Position numbers and translations under genes: made by a program
The notes under the pieces: model-generated
What the model saw: the letters and a program-made list of their open reading frames with translations, nothing else
Database searches by the model: none
Told to the model about the DNA's origin: nothing
NCBI GenBank assembly: GCA_025201765.1
Contig: MU623406.1
Span: forward strand, 1 to 64,000
Direction: 5' to 3'
Origin: Daldinia sp. FL1419
Taxonomy: Eukaryota; Ascomycota; Sordariomycetes; Xylariales; Hypoxylaceae
DNA length: 64,000 nt
Part shown: positions 33,580 through 44,484 of the stretch, piece after piece
Numbering within the stretch: position 1 is the first letter of the stretch
Layout of the letters: every line of letters begins with the position of its first letter

Positions 33580-35370
33580 GTTAGCTTGGATTCCTGACCG
33601 AGAGTTTCTTTTTGACGTAGTCGTTTGGCTTGTTTAGTTTTGCTTGTATGTTCAGGTAGGAGAAGAAGTCGACCTTGTCTGGCTGAGTGTGTAGTTATAG
33701 GTACCTAGCTAGGTGGGCAGGAGGTATTTAACATTCACAAAGGAACGACTCACCTTCATCTTGCTTACTGGAAAGTGCGGCACTAATGCTGGCTTATAAA
33801 GAGGTAGGTAGGTAGTCGAGTCTTTTATTATGTTTGCTGTTTGACCACGCAAGGGACTAATCAGCCTAGTACCACCGGAACAACAACGACGACAACGACA
33901 ATCGTGAAGGAAGGGACTACTGTAAGTGACTCTCTTTCTATCGTCTCGATGATCGGCCACGCCGTTAACTTATCTAGTACAGATTTGCGGGGGCCAGCAT
34001 CCGCACCATGATACCTTACCATTGAAAACCAGAGATTTGCCACAGCATGGGCTTTATTTATAATTTCTAGCTAGAATCCTACCCGTGAGCCTGGTCTCGA
34101 ACCTCCCGATGCCTGGGCCGATTAATTCCTTGGCGGTTTGTCTGGTTTGTCCCCCTAAACTATATGAACTACCCAAGCCCTCCAAGCCCCCTCGACCTTG
34201 ATGTGCGAGAAACAAAACATCTCTCCGGATGCAACCCATCCGCAGGAACATGGGGCATACCGAGTGGTTGGCTAAGTTGGGTTTTATTGAGGAGACCTCT
34301 GACTTGATAATTATTATCCGGCGGACTACTAATAAGTGACATGTAGTAGGGTCGTTTACCGTGTCTGTGTCTTCGTCAGTTACTTTGCGTTTATCGATTC
34401 CAAGCCTACGGGTTCATCTACGATGAGGGAATATTATACAGTATGTTTGCCTTATTTATATGAAAATGCCAATATAAGATGGGTATATTAATAACGTGTT
34501 TTGTTTGCGTTATTAAAGCGGAGATAAATGAACCTACAACATACCTATTTCCGAGTGACCTCTAGCATTGTCACAGCAGTGCATCCGAGGACATCCAAGG
34601 GCATCCAAGGCCCGAATGGGGTCGAGTCAAACATGATCTAAAAGAGAAGTCTTATCACTAAGAATATGCACGCTTTGCCTGTATCAATTATCCGGGACAT
34701 GGTAGGCTGGCATCTAGAAAGGCAGATTCATTTATCCATATTGCTATGTACGACCGACGACCGACAAGGGTAGCCGGATTGATGACAGGAACCTCAAATC
34801 CCCCGACGCCCGCAAGACTTCATTCGGATAGCGTGAACACATATGCCATTCGTATCTAGCCCTAACTTCGTACAGCCCGTTTTCCCGCAACTCCTTGGCG
34901 GCCGGGACTCGGCATCAAGCCGTCGCCCCAGTCGTCCATTGTAACAGGTGACCTCAATATCTGGGTTGCCCCAACGTCGCCCTATTAATCTAAATAGGCA
35001 TGAAAACTATGCGGCTCCTCCAGCTCTTAATATCGTACAAGCAGTCCTAATACAATTTTGAACAAGCCACTGGAAGCTTACAAACTAACCCCTAATTTTC
35101 CAGTGGCCCATATTAGAAATTGCGTTACCAGAATAGCATCAAGTATAAAACGTGTCGCCCCCAATAGGCATCCACTTTGAGCCATATTTGCTAAAGTAAC
35201 ACGACAGAAGTATCGAATGCAAATAGATGGCCGAAATGGGTAAGATCAGCCCATCCAACCGTAGTTAACCTGGTTAGTCGCAGAAACGAAGCCAAAGAAA
35301 CAATGATAGCAGCCTCTCGGGGTCTCTATTACTGGCGTCGCTCCCTTTTGCTAGGGCAGGCAGGTGTGGA
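33580..35370. other. Intergenic region, 1.8 kb
   Basis: No supportable gene. Contains the promoter of the cysteine-rich peptide and the 3' region of the SNF2 gene, a few TAGGTA motifs (33700-33720, 33803-33815) and a CATCCRAGG short repeat (34586-34611). Open frames on either strand are short and featureless. Confidence 0.4.
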
Positions 35371-38300
35371 TCAACGAAGACCAAATAGACCCCTCAGTTC
35401 AGAAAGACTCAAACGGCCGGCTCCTCGGGCGCCCTCCTCGCTTAGGGCTGCGCTGACTAGGTTACGTTTTTTCTCCTGTAGCTCGCGGATACGATCTTCA
35501 ACTGTCCCATCAATTACAATGCGGTGGACAGTGACCTCCTTTTTCTGTCCGATACGGTGAGCGCGGTCAACGGCCTGCTCCTCGACGAAAGGATTCCAGA
35601 AGGGCTCAAGGATGATGACCTGGGTTGCTGCTGTAAGGTTCAGCCCTGCATTACCAGCGGACAAGCTGACCAGCATGATCTGAACCCCAGGATTATTCAT
35701 GAAGTTCTTCGCAGCAGCATCTCGGTCACCGTGCTGCATGGCTCCGTCGTAGCGCGTATAGTTAAAGCCTTGGTCATGTATGGGAATCTCAAGCAAGTCA
35801 AGAAAAGACGTCCACAAACTAAAAACCAGTGTTTTTTCTTTGGGGTCCCTGTCTCTGATTGCACATAATATCTCCATCGTCTTGTCGATTTTAGCGCTTG
35901 GCACCCAATCCTTTCTAAGACGCTTTAGATATTTTGCCTTCGCAACGGCATTGGTCGAGCTAGCCTTCTTCAGAGCTGCCAGAGAAGTGAATTTATTATC
36001 CAAGCCTCGTCGGCCTTTCTTGCTAGCACCACCGCTCGTCTTCGTTTTCTTTGACCTGGTGGGATTCTCACGACTGGGACGTTTTCGCTTATCTCTAGTC
36101 CGAGAAACTTTCTTCTCGTCAGCATTGATGTCTGACGTAGAGTCGGAAGGAACTTCGCGTTTATTGGATTGCTCAGGTTCGTCTTTGGCGATATGCCTCA
36201 TTTTCTCGACGCGTCTCCAAATTTCCTTCAACGACATCAGAGAGTCGTTATCAGAGTCATCCGTAAGCTTTTCCTCCGGGGATTCTTTATTCGCGGAAAC
36301 ATCCTTCCATAGCTCATCAGTAGATGTAAGGTACTGTAACGGCTTTATATCTTCGGAAGTGGAGTTATGATCCTTATCCGAGCCTTCTTCTTCTTTCTGC
36401 TCTTCTTCTTCCTTCTCCTTCTCCTCCTGCTCTTTCTCGCCCCCCTCTTCTTCCTCATCCCCTTCGTATTCGTCCTCATCATCTTCGTCATCGCCTTCCT
36501 CTTCTTCGTCATCGTCTTCCTCTTCTTCGTCATCTTCGTCTTCGGACACGATAAAACCTTTCAGATTACCACGAGCATCTACGTCATCCTCTGAGTCATC
36601 TAGACTCTCGAAACCATCTGAATCGTCGTCCGAGTCATCGCTGTCGTCTAATCCGAGTTTCTCAGGCATGTGTGCTTCCAGGAAAGAAAAGTAACAAATG
36701 ATTTTTTCGGGACTAAGGTCTGAGTTACACTCGTGATAGGGGCAAGAGCTCTGTTGTTCGGAATTCGGATCCCGCATTTCCATCATGACAGAGAAACAAG
36801 TGGTACAGATCGGATGGCCACAGGGATACATGATGAGGGGGCTCTTAGTAGTTTCATTGCAGACCGGGCATACAAAGTCATCCTGTGCTTTGAGCCGTCC
36901 TACTATGTTGCGTTTAAGCCTTCGAGCGAGTTGACGCATATCGTCTGACGAGAGTGGTATATCTTCCGGAATCCCAAAATCCCTTATCAGGTGCGGATGA
37001 CAGCAAGCTTGACGTAGGCGTAGTAATAGTACGAGGATATAACTATATTTCTGCATTACTGTTCCAGTTCTAATAAAGTTATTCACTTTGAGTTGTTGCT
37101 TCTGTTCTAAAGCGTCATAAAATTCTCGCTGATCCTTGTTGAAAATAGTAAAAGTCTCTGCCTTTACGAGTCTTGGCAGCTGGATGATCGGTTTTCCATC
37201 GAGCACGCTCGTCTTAGTACGTCGCAGAGTTATGCTTCTGAATAAAGCCTGAAGCTTTCTCATACCACTATCGTGAAAGTCATTGTTCCAACTCTTCAAT
37301 GGCTTGGAAATTTCCCACTTAAACGTCTCCCATTCGTCGTAAGGCCTAATACGAAGAAAACGGATAAGCGGAAATATTTCCTCGGCATTGTTCATGAATG
37401 GAGTCCCCGTCATACAAAGCCTATAAGTTGATTTGATCTTCGATACAGCTACCGAAGACTTAGCTCGCCTGTTTTTAATGGAGTGAGCTTCGTCGAGAAT
37501 GACTCGGTGAAAGATGGCGTTATGACCTAGGATTACCGGCTTCTTCCTCTTATCTTTCAGAGCCTTATGTTCGGAAGTAACAGTCCCGTAAGTAGTTAAG
37601 ACAACGTCGTAGGTAAGGAGTACAGGAACCGTCATCGCATGCTTTGCTTGGCCATGTAATATGATTGTTTTTAGTCTATGGGCTGGCTTAACCTTGCTCA
37701 AAATTTCTCGCTCCCATTGCTTGAGGAGGGAAAGCGGCGCGATGATAAGTGTGGTTTTGCGGGAGCGGTCTCTTGAAGGGTGTGCTAGGATCAAGGCCAG
37801 CGCTTGAATAGTCTTGCCTAGACCCATGGTGTCTGGTTAAAATAATGGTTAGCTATCCCAATCATATCCAGAGTTGTAAGTATAGCTTACCGGCTAGGAT
37901 CCCCCCCTTCTTGTGCACATCTTCTTCCTGCTGCACCAACCAGGTTAGGCAAACCTTCTGATGCTCCATTAGGGTGCAAGACATCGCGGCTGGTGTGCCC
38001 TTTCGCTGCTCCGGAGGGATATCAATTTCCGGCATCGTCAAGAGGTTTTGTATTTCTTTCTGCGTTTCGTCCGGCTTCGCGAAATTGAGATAGGCATTTC
38101 TACCACGACCGATGCTATTGTCGCTACCTCCGTCATCGTCATCGTCATCGTCACTATCATCATCGCGGCGAGGATTTAGTCGGCGTGACGCAGCAGGTGG
38201 CGGTAGTCCAGCGAATGGTAGGTATTTTCCGTGTGGTTGGGAGTACAGAGGGGGGAATGGTTGAGATTGCTGCGATTGGACGTAATCAAAGTCGTGCGCT

Positions 38301-38725
38301 GATAATTGGAATTCTTCATACATATCGCGCGCGGTTTTAAAACCGCTCCCAATTTCAGGCAGGATGTTGCCAGCAAATTTTGCTGGGTTCATCTTCTGTC
38401 GGTTTGCCCTGCCTTGATCTTGATCTTGGTGTGATGGCTCTTGCTGCTGACGTTTCAATTGCTCTTGCTGTGGCAAAGTTTCGGCCTTCTCTCCTTCTAA
38501 TGCGGATTGTTGCTCTGGCTGCGCTATTCGTAAGGTGCGCGCCTCACCGTCCTGTCGAGCCTTATCTACAAACGAACGTCCGTCCGGTGTCGGCTGAGAG
38601 TTTTCTTGGTCAAATGAGCCAGGCTGTGCGGCGTTTATAGATTGGCTTATAGAAGTCGGTATTAGAGGTTCGGACCTCCAGCCTTGTCGATTCGATGCAT
38701 TCTCCGATTGAGACAACGGCGGCAT
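35371..38725 (-). CDS. SNF2-family ATPase with RING finger (ULS1/RAD16/HLTF-like)
   Basis: DNA translocase that probably also acts as a ubiquitin or SUMO-targeted ubiquitin ligase in genome maintenance. Two exons, 38725-37891 and 37832-35371, give 1098 residues. The splice forms the Walker A motif ADTMGLGKT (residues ~278-286). The DEAH box is at ~392-395, MTGTPFMN follows, a C3HC4-like RING begins at ~600 (CPVCNETTKSPLIMYPCGHP) and lies between the two helicase lobes, as in Rad5/Rad16/Uls1. After it comes a very acidic run (~690-760) and a basic segment rich in Lys. The C-terminal helicase lobe contains LVFSLWTSFLDLLE, YTRYDGAMQHGDRD, LVSLSAGNAGLNL and DRAHRIGQKK. The N-terminus is Gln/Asp-rich and disordered. 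Walker A has Thr where most paralogs have Asp or Glu before MGLGKT. Uls1-type is the preferred assignment; no HIRAN domain was seen. Confidence 0.9.
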
Positions 38726-40168
38726 AGTGGCTGATAAAGGACGCGGTCAGCGTGACACAGGCAAACGACGACACGGCAAACGACGACACGGCAAACGGAT
38801 AATCTGGCAAGGCAGAAATTTAGTTTGCAGCCCGAGAACTTAAATGTTGTTGTTACCGATTGGGTCCAGAATTCATTTCAGTAGATAATGCTTTTTTTGT
38901 CTTTGCTTTAAGTGATACAGTATTATATTAATACAAGTACTATCACCAAAGGTCTCGGTAAAGAAACTCAAACCTTGGTATTGAGGTACCCCACGTATGT
39001 TAAGTGGATGTTGTAGGCAACGTTGAGAGCTTACCATGTACCTACTAATGTCTTTAAAAACCTTAGTAGAGGTACCTAAGCTGCTAAGTTGGTAGATTCA
39101 AGTCAGTTATCAATTCGAACCAAGTCAGGAACGAGCGTGATGATACGCGCCTACCTACTTAGGTATTGTACCTATTACGTCGTTACCTACCTCTCAACTG
39201 ATCGACCCCAGGTAGGTACTTTCCCTGCCAAACCCGCCTAGCTGCCTAGCTTCAAGGGTACATAGGTGCTTTCCTTAATTTGCTGTAGTCTTGACACGCA
39301 TAAGCGCGACGCCACGTGCCCATTGTGCCGGAGGACCACGCACCCAATAAACGCCTGCTAAAGTGGAAGTTTCCGTCCTTAAATCAGGAAGTACCTTGGT
39401 ACTCATGTAGGGACCTACAGGTAGGTACTTAGGTTGGTATCATCTCCTCTTCAATGGCATGGAAGATTCAAATAATTAATTAGGTACTTAGGTACCTATC
39501 TAAACCTGCTAGTGTGATTCCTAGTATATTGGTAACAACGTTATATTGCATCATATTGTAAAAGCTACCTAGGATTGCGGAGGCTATCTAGGTGGATATT
39601 TATATGTATCTAGGAGGTACCTATGTAGGCAGTTGCCTGGCTGCCTAGCAGCTGTACCCAGCTGTAGGAACCCACACTAGGACCTAATTTGCCTACCTAA
39701 CAAGCTTATTACTATGTACTGTTACAGATTATTTTGCCCATTCCTTACCTGGATTCAAAACCAGAATTTATATTCGCGGCTGGTCGCAATCTACAAGCAA
39801 CTTGGATTCTAGAAGTTGTTAGTGATCCGTTGCTTTGTCGGCGAACAATTACATGTATGAACCGACGATTGTTCTACAATAAAAAGGCTTTAGGTACCCA
39901 CGTAATAATATTCAGCAACGTCGGCTTATACCTCGTTCTCGTCTCTTCATGTCGAATATTGGCCCCCCGTAATCCATAGAGATCCATAGAGATGGCCTGT
40001 GACGCACGGAGACCTTCCTCCTATCTTCTTTCAGGTAAGAGAAGATGGCTTATCCCGAGGTTTACCCAGTTCATCGACTGGTTATGAGGTTGTTATTTTA
40101 TACTAAGGGCATCAATATTCATCTATCTTGATCTCTTAACTACGAGCGACTCAAACGCGGCCTTAAGC
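38726..40168. other. Intergenic region rich in TACCTA/TAGGTA motifs
   Basis: About 1.4 kb upstream of the SNF2 gene. Motifs such as TAGGTACC, CCTACTTAGGT and CTACCTAGG occur repeatedly between 38985 and 39720, the densest run in the window. No gene supported. Confidence 0.5.
38761..38798. repeat. 15-bp tandem repeat upstream of the SNF2 gene
   Basis: Two full copies of GCAAACGACGACACG and a partial third, 36-73 bp before the SNF2 start codon on its leader or core promoter. Confidence 0.85.
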
Positions 40169-40980
40169 ATGCCCACTCTTGATGAGATTAGCTATTCTCG
40201 CGACGAGGCCGTCGCCACGATACGGAACTACTATCGTTTCCTCACCAAAATGTATCTTAAGGAATCGGACGTGATTGAGCCTCCTCAAGGGGGTTGGCCG
40301 AATCTTCGTGCCAATTTACAATCGTTTGAAAAATCAGATGAGGTCATCTCGCTGCTCCGCCATCTACCATATATCCGTCGGCCCTCTGATGATAGAGACA
40401 GGGTGCTCCTGAATGTTACTTTGCCGACTGGCAGAAAATAAGCGACTGGGCCGCGAAAGGCCGTATGGCTGGGGAAGACTTCAAGATGCTCTCGGAGGAC
40501 TTTTCTATCAGAGAAGATGTGCCTCCTCATGTAGTCGGTCTCACGTTTGGTGGACGGAACAATCCCATCTTTCTCTTAGATACGGAGCTCGGCGTAGTGC
40601 ATTGGTATGAGTGCCCGGGTGAAATTAGGTACGAGCCATCACGAGAGCCGATCGAAGATGACCTGTACGACTATGCACCTGAGAAAGAGGCGGAATAGCG
40701 CGCCGAAGGCCAGTACTGGGCTATCCCGGACTTTTTCGGGGTTCTTGAAGATCAATTCCGGGAGCTAAAATTCATTCCCACGAGCTCACGGACGGTCATG
40801 GATGTTTACACCACTCCAGGCCCATATTCGGATGGTATGATCCCCATGCTACGGGATATCTACCGTGAGCACGGCTGGCCCGACCTGGAGAGGTATCGCA
40901 AGCGAGAATGTCTAGAAGCCGTGCAAATGGCCCTAGAGGAGCGATACCCAGATTACGCCCATCGGCGTGATGACGAATAA
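40169..40980 (+). pseudogene. Broken uncharacterised fungal gene (frameshift plus nonsense)
   Basis: The frame starting with MPTLDEISYSRDEAVATIRN runs to TAA at 40439-40441. A second frame, open from 40396, reads GAPECYFADWQKISDWAAKG and continues through a TAG at 40696-40698 to TAA at 40978-40980, with protein-like content on both sides (GRNNPIFLLDTELGVVHW before; QYWAIPDFFGVLEDQFREL and MIPMLRDIYREHGWPDLERY after). The shift must lie between 40396 and 40438, and no intron of workable length bridges it. I recall similar uncharacterised fungal proteins with HLPY, GAPECxFADW and REHGWPDLEQYRKxEC motifs, but cannot name the family. Two lesions in one reading frame mark a recent pseudogene. TGG to TAG at the stop would be a RIP-type change on the other strand. 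Confidence 0.75.
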
Positions 40981-41973
40981 GAAAGTGATCTGCATGTGGT
41001 ATAAGGTGATGGAATTACACACAAGGTCCCCTTCTAGCCAACCAGTATTCAATAAATTAATTTCACGTCGTAAGTACCAGTACAACTCACCCAGTCTACC
41101 TAGTAATAAACTATGAATACTCCAGATACCTACCTCCCAAAGTATCTGACAACGCGAGAATCAGATGCGCCGCATCCCACATGGAACATCGAACTGAAGG
41201 ATCGTCAGCTATACGCTATAGAAAGGCTACGGATTCTCAATCTCGACATTAATAAATCAAGATTAGGTTTGGTTATAATGCTCCTAGACCTCCTGAAGCT
41301 GAAGCGATTAACTACCTCACCCGTGTAGCACCTTGAATCAAAAATAACGGCCAATAATCAACGAATCTGCCCGCATCAGGATCTTTAACATGCACGTCCG
41401 ATAGATCTTGATGTAACTATTCAAATACCTTCACTCTACTATGCGCATTATCTTCATAGAACGATTATTCTATTTCATATATACGTTCCAACAATTTTAT
41501 AATTTTCTATTCGTCCCTAGGTACCTAGGCACTTATGATGATCGGATATGTATACGGTGATGGTCTTACGAGTGATTCGTTCTTGAAATTTCATATACCT
41601 ACTATTATGTGTTTATCTACAAGTATTCAAGCCGTAAATCTTGTGATGATAATCTCATGTATGCCAAAATATATATCCTCAGCAGCTATCGAATGGACCT
41701 TACGTGTTATATTATTGGGAAGACATGAGCCGCGGAAACCAACCGTTAGACCCTTTGTTTCTGTCTATTGTCATTAGCGGGGGTAGTAACGCTGGCAAGG
41801 TCGACTTCAAAATGACAACTATTTGCTATGACTGGCCTACTTACCTTAGCTATTACCCTAACCTTCCCGTTATTATGGAAAAAATCTCCAGAATATGGAT
41901 TCGTTCCTTTCAAACCACATACTCTAGCTGGAGTGGCGATTTTGCTTTCTAGACATACGAACTTCTAGGGGCT
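40981..41973. other. Region between two broken genes
   Basis: About 1 kb of AT-leaning DNA. A 71-codon open frame at 41113-41328 (with PTWNIELKDRQLYAIERL) and overlapping frames at 41535-41952 have some protein-like character but no recognised family; they may be fragments of the same decayed genes. Confidence 0.35.
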
Positions 41974-43531
41974 TTGAATAACTGCGGGCATCAATCTATC
42001 AAGGCAGTTTCGGAACAAGCGAGAGGAGTATATCGTACGGTTCTCATCGTTCTCATCCGTCATTCATCAACTCCTCTTTACCTTTCGTTTTGCTTCCAAA
42101 AGCTTGGGACAGAAAGTGAAAGTTATACAGAGGTACCTTTACAAGAGAGTGAAGACAATAAATGGTATCCACCTTGGACCTTGGACCCTATCTCCAGAAC
42201 AAGTGGTCTATTCGTAACAACCAATCGGTTTTTTGGTTGCCTTAGTCGTCCTGATGCAGAGTTCACTCCACTACGGAGGATTGGGCAATGCTCCTGGAGA
42301 TAGCTCTTCCCACTATTTATGGACGTCTCTTCCGACTGTACTATTTATCAGTCTTTCTACTTACCTCAGAAGTTGCGACTTTGAAATAAGATCTCTTGCG
42401 CCGTTTGTTCTTCTTTCATCTAGACCCGTCACCTATACCGAAGGATTGACAACATCCTTCGTCGACCAGATACTCATACGAACACTTTTCCGGTGCTTTA
42501 AAAACGGGCATATAATGATAGTCTTTTCTACTTCGATTGTACTTCTCTGCAGTCTCTTGATAGTCTTCATAGCCAACCTATTTACCGTTTAAATGAATAG
42601 TATGAACATAAATATCTCATTGAAACAAGTGGAACGGCTCACATCGGACAATTTTGAGATTCAAAATAACGCAAGAGCAGACTTGCTTCTAAACGCGAAT
42701 TTATCCTATCCCCAATCGACTTTTGAGGACCTACATAGTCATTCCACAATACAGCTGACAGAACCAATGACGCCAAATGACGCACAACTAGACTCGAGTA
42801 TTACAAGCCAACTTAGGGCGATAATAACGGTTCTAAATTGTAACCAGTCAACCTCAGTACCTACCCAGGCACTGTTTCAATGAATATCAATGGAAAGCCA
42901 CCCACCAGTTCCGGTCAGCTTACCTGGCAAACCAATTCCATTGAACTCTAGCGAACAATCAGCCCTGGATAGCCCCGTATACGCCAAAATTGTGGATGGT
43001 CAAAGTAATAGAGATGCCCTCTTCGGCACCTTGACGAGCTCTCGCTATGCTATACCATACGAGTGGTTAGGCGATACTTCCAAAAACGGAGACATCATAG
43101 CCGCAATTAAAAAGGTATATAGAATAGTTCGAGCACAGATGCTTCGCGGGACCACGGGAGCGTGGCGGAACTTCAACGATACAACTTCCAGCGCATCCTT
43201 GGTCACACAGGACAAGTTACCTATTCCACCCGTCGACGCGGAATTACATCGAAACGCTTCTCGCACCGTGCAGAACGAGGCAGCTACTTACATCTTAGTA
43301 GGCCTCTCGACTGCTATCTTCATTCTCAACGCTCTGCTCATATGGCTATCCAAAGTGCACGGTTACCGGCGCGCTGTGCCCGAGCCACTGGGTACTATCG
43401 TTGCTATGGCGAGCCTGTTTGCGGACTCAACGTTCTGTCTACGATTGTCGATTAGGTATCTATTATATAGAATAGACGAACAAAAGAGGTATACTAAACC
43501 AAGTCTTATCCCTTCTGCCTTCTTGAAATAG
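41974..43531 (+). pseudogene. DUF3433-type fungal membrane protein relic
   Basis: Pieces of the DUF3433 family are recognisable: KWYPPWTLDPISR (frame 41974-42303), then, in another frame, FLVALVVLMQSSLHYGGLG, HYLWTSLPTVLFISL, FEIRSLAPFVLLSSRPVT, IVLLCSLLIVFIANLFTV, INISLKQVERL and a C-terminal membrane segment (ATYILVGLSTAIFILNALLI). Between the first two pieces a frame change is required near 42210-42300. The second frame is interrupted by in-frame TAA at 42590-42592 and TGA at 42881-42883, and ends at TAG 43529-43531. Only one of the usual two DUF3433 halves is present. No intron can remove these stops. Family members are large plasma-membrane proteins of unknown function. Confidence 0.7.
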
Positions 43532-44349
43532 TCCTAGAGGTCTAGTTATTCAAGCTGGAATTCTGTTCATCGAGCTCATCGTCATAATAGTCGAAACTGG
43601 GATGAACTGGTTGGGTTTTGGCGGATTTCGGTGATAGTCAACTGCTCTTATTAAGGCAATACCACGATGATCCAAATAAGCTATTTCCGTGTCAAATTAA
43701 TGACAAGGTAATTATTATTATGAATTCGGGTAGGAGGTAAAGCTCTTTTTTTCGTGATACTAGTCTAACTAATAACTGTTAGAAAGCAAAATAGTCCAAC
43801 GTTAGTTACTCTAGCTACCTACGTACCTATTGAACGATGCTATGCTTGCATTCTGATTAGTATTTCCATGATAAATTGCAGATGAATTGTATTATTTGCT
43901 TCATGCTGATACTAATTTGAGATATCAATAGCCACCAACTAACTAACCCTTGAACGACTTTAATATCACATCGACTAGGGCACGCTCGTAAGGGTCCCAT
44001 GCTTGAACATGGGTGCCAACAACGTCTGGTTCCTTATTGCTTTACGCATCCACAAGGCTGCTCATTATTTCGGTCCTGAAATGGGCGCGACGGGGCTATA
44101 CATACCACGATCCTAGCGATAGTGTAATACACGTTTCATACCAAATCGTTGCATTTTGCCTGCATTTACAATTGGAGAATGATTATTGATCGGAATTATA
44201 GGTTGCGTCGCGAGTGTAATACGCCCGAGAATAGTACGTCAGTTGGTTAGGTACCTACCTAGGTAGGTAGGTATATATCTCCAGGTTCAAGTTCTAGGAC
44301 AACCGCCCAACTATACCGCGGATCGGATAACCGTCTAATCGGAATCGAC
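43532..44349. other. Intergenic region
   Basis: About 800 bp without gene. TACCTA/TAGGTA cluster at 44249-44275. Otherwise nothing recognised. Confidence 0.4.
44249..44275. repeat. TACCTA/TAGGTA motif cluster
   Basis: AGGTACC, CTACCTAGG and three TAGG words in 27 bp, 75 bp upstream of a small open frame. Confidence 0.7.
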
Positions 44350-44484
44350 ATGGCGCTAGGTTACGACGTTCTTTTCGTCATCGGTACACTATTGCGCATA
44401 CATGGTTTACTCAAGACCGACGCGGCGCACAAGGACGAAGTTAATAACAAGGGCGGGGAGTTTGATCCTAAGGAGACGCGCTAA
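44350..44484 (+). CDS. Small open reading frame, 44 residues, unknown
   Basis: ATG at 44350 to TAA at 44482-44484 encodes MALGYDVLFVIGTLLRIHG followed by a charged tail (LKTDAAHKDEVNNKGGEF). A hydrophobic N-terminal helix then a polar end could be a tiny membrane protein, or the last remnant of a longer gene. No family recognised; conservation would be needed to accept it. Confidence 0.25.
   Translation: MALGYDVLFVIGTLLRIHGLLKTDAAHKDEVNNKGGEFDPKETR

Noticed and set aside
35780..36594. Leu/Phe-rich plus-strand frames that look like membrane proteins
   Set aside because: Antisense of the acidic repeat region in the SNF2 gene.
44230..44310. D-loop-like AGTTGGTTAG followed by CCAGGTTCAAGTTCTAGG, resembling a tRNA
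   Set aside because: No complementary acceptor stem or anticodon arm; the middle is the TACCTA/TAGGTA motif cluster.
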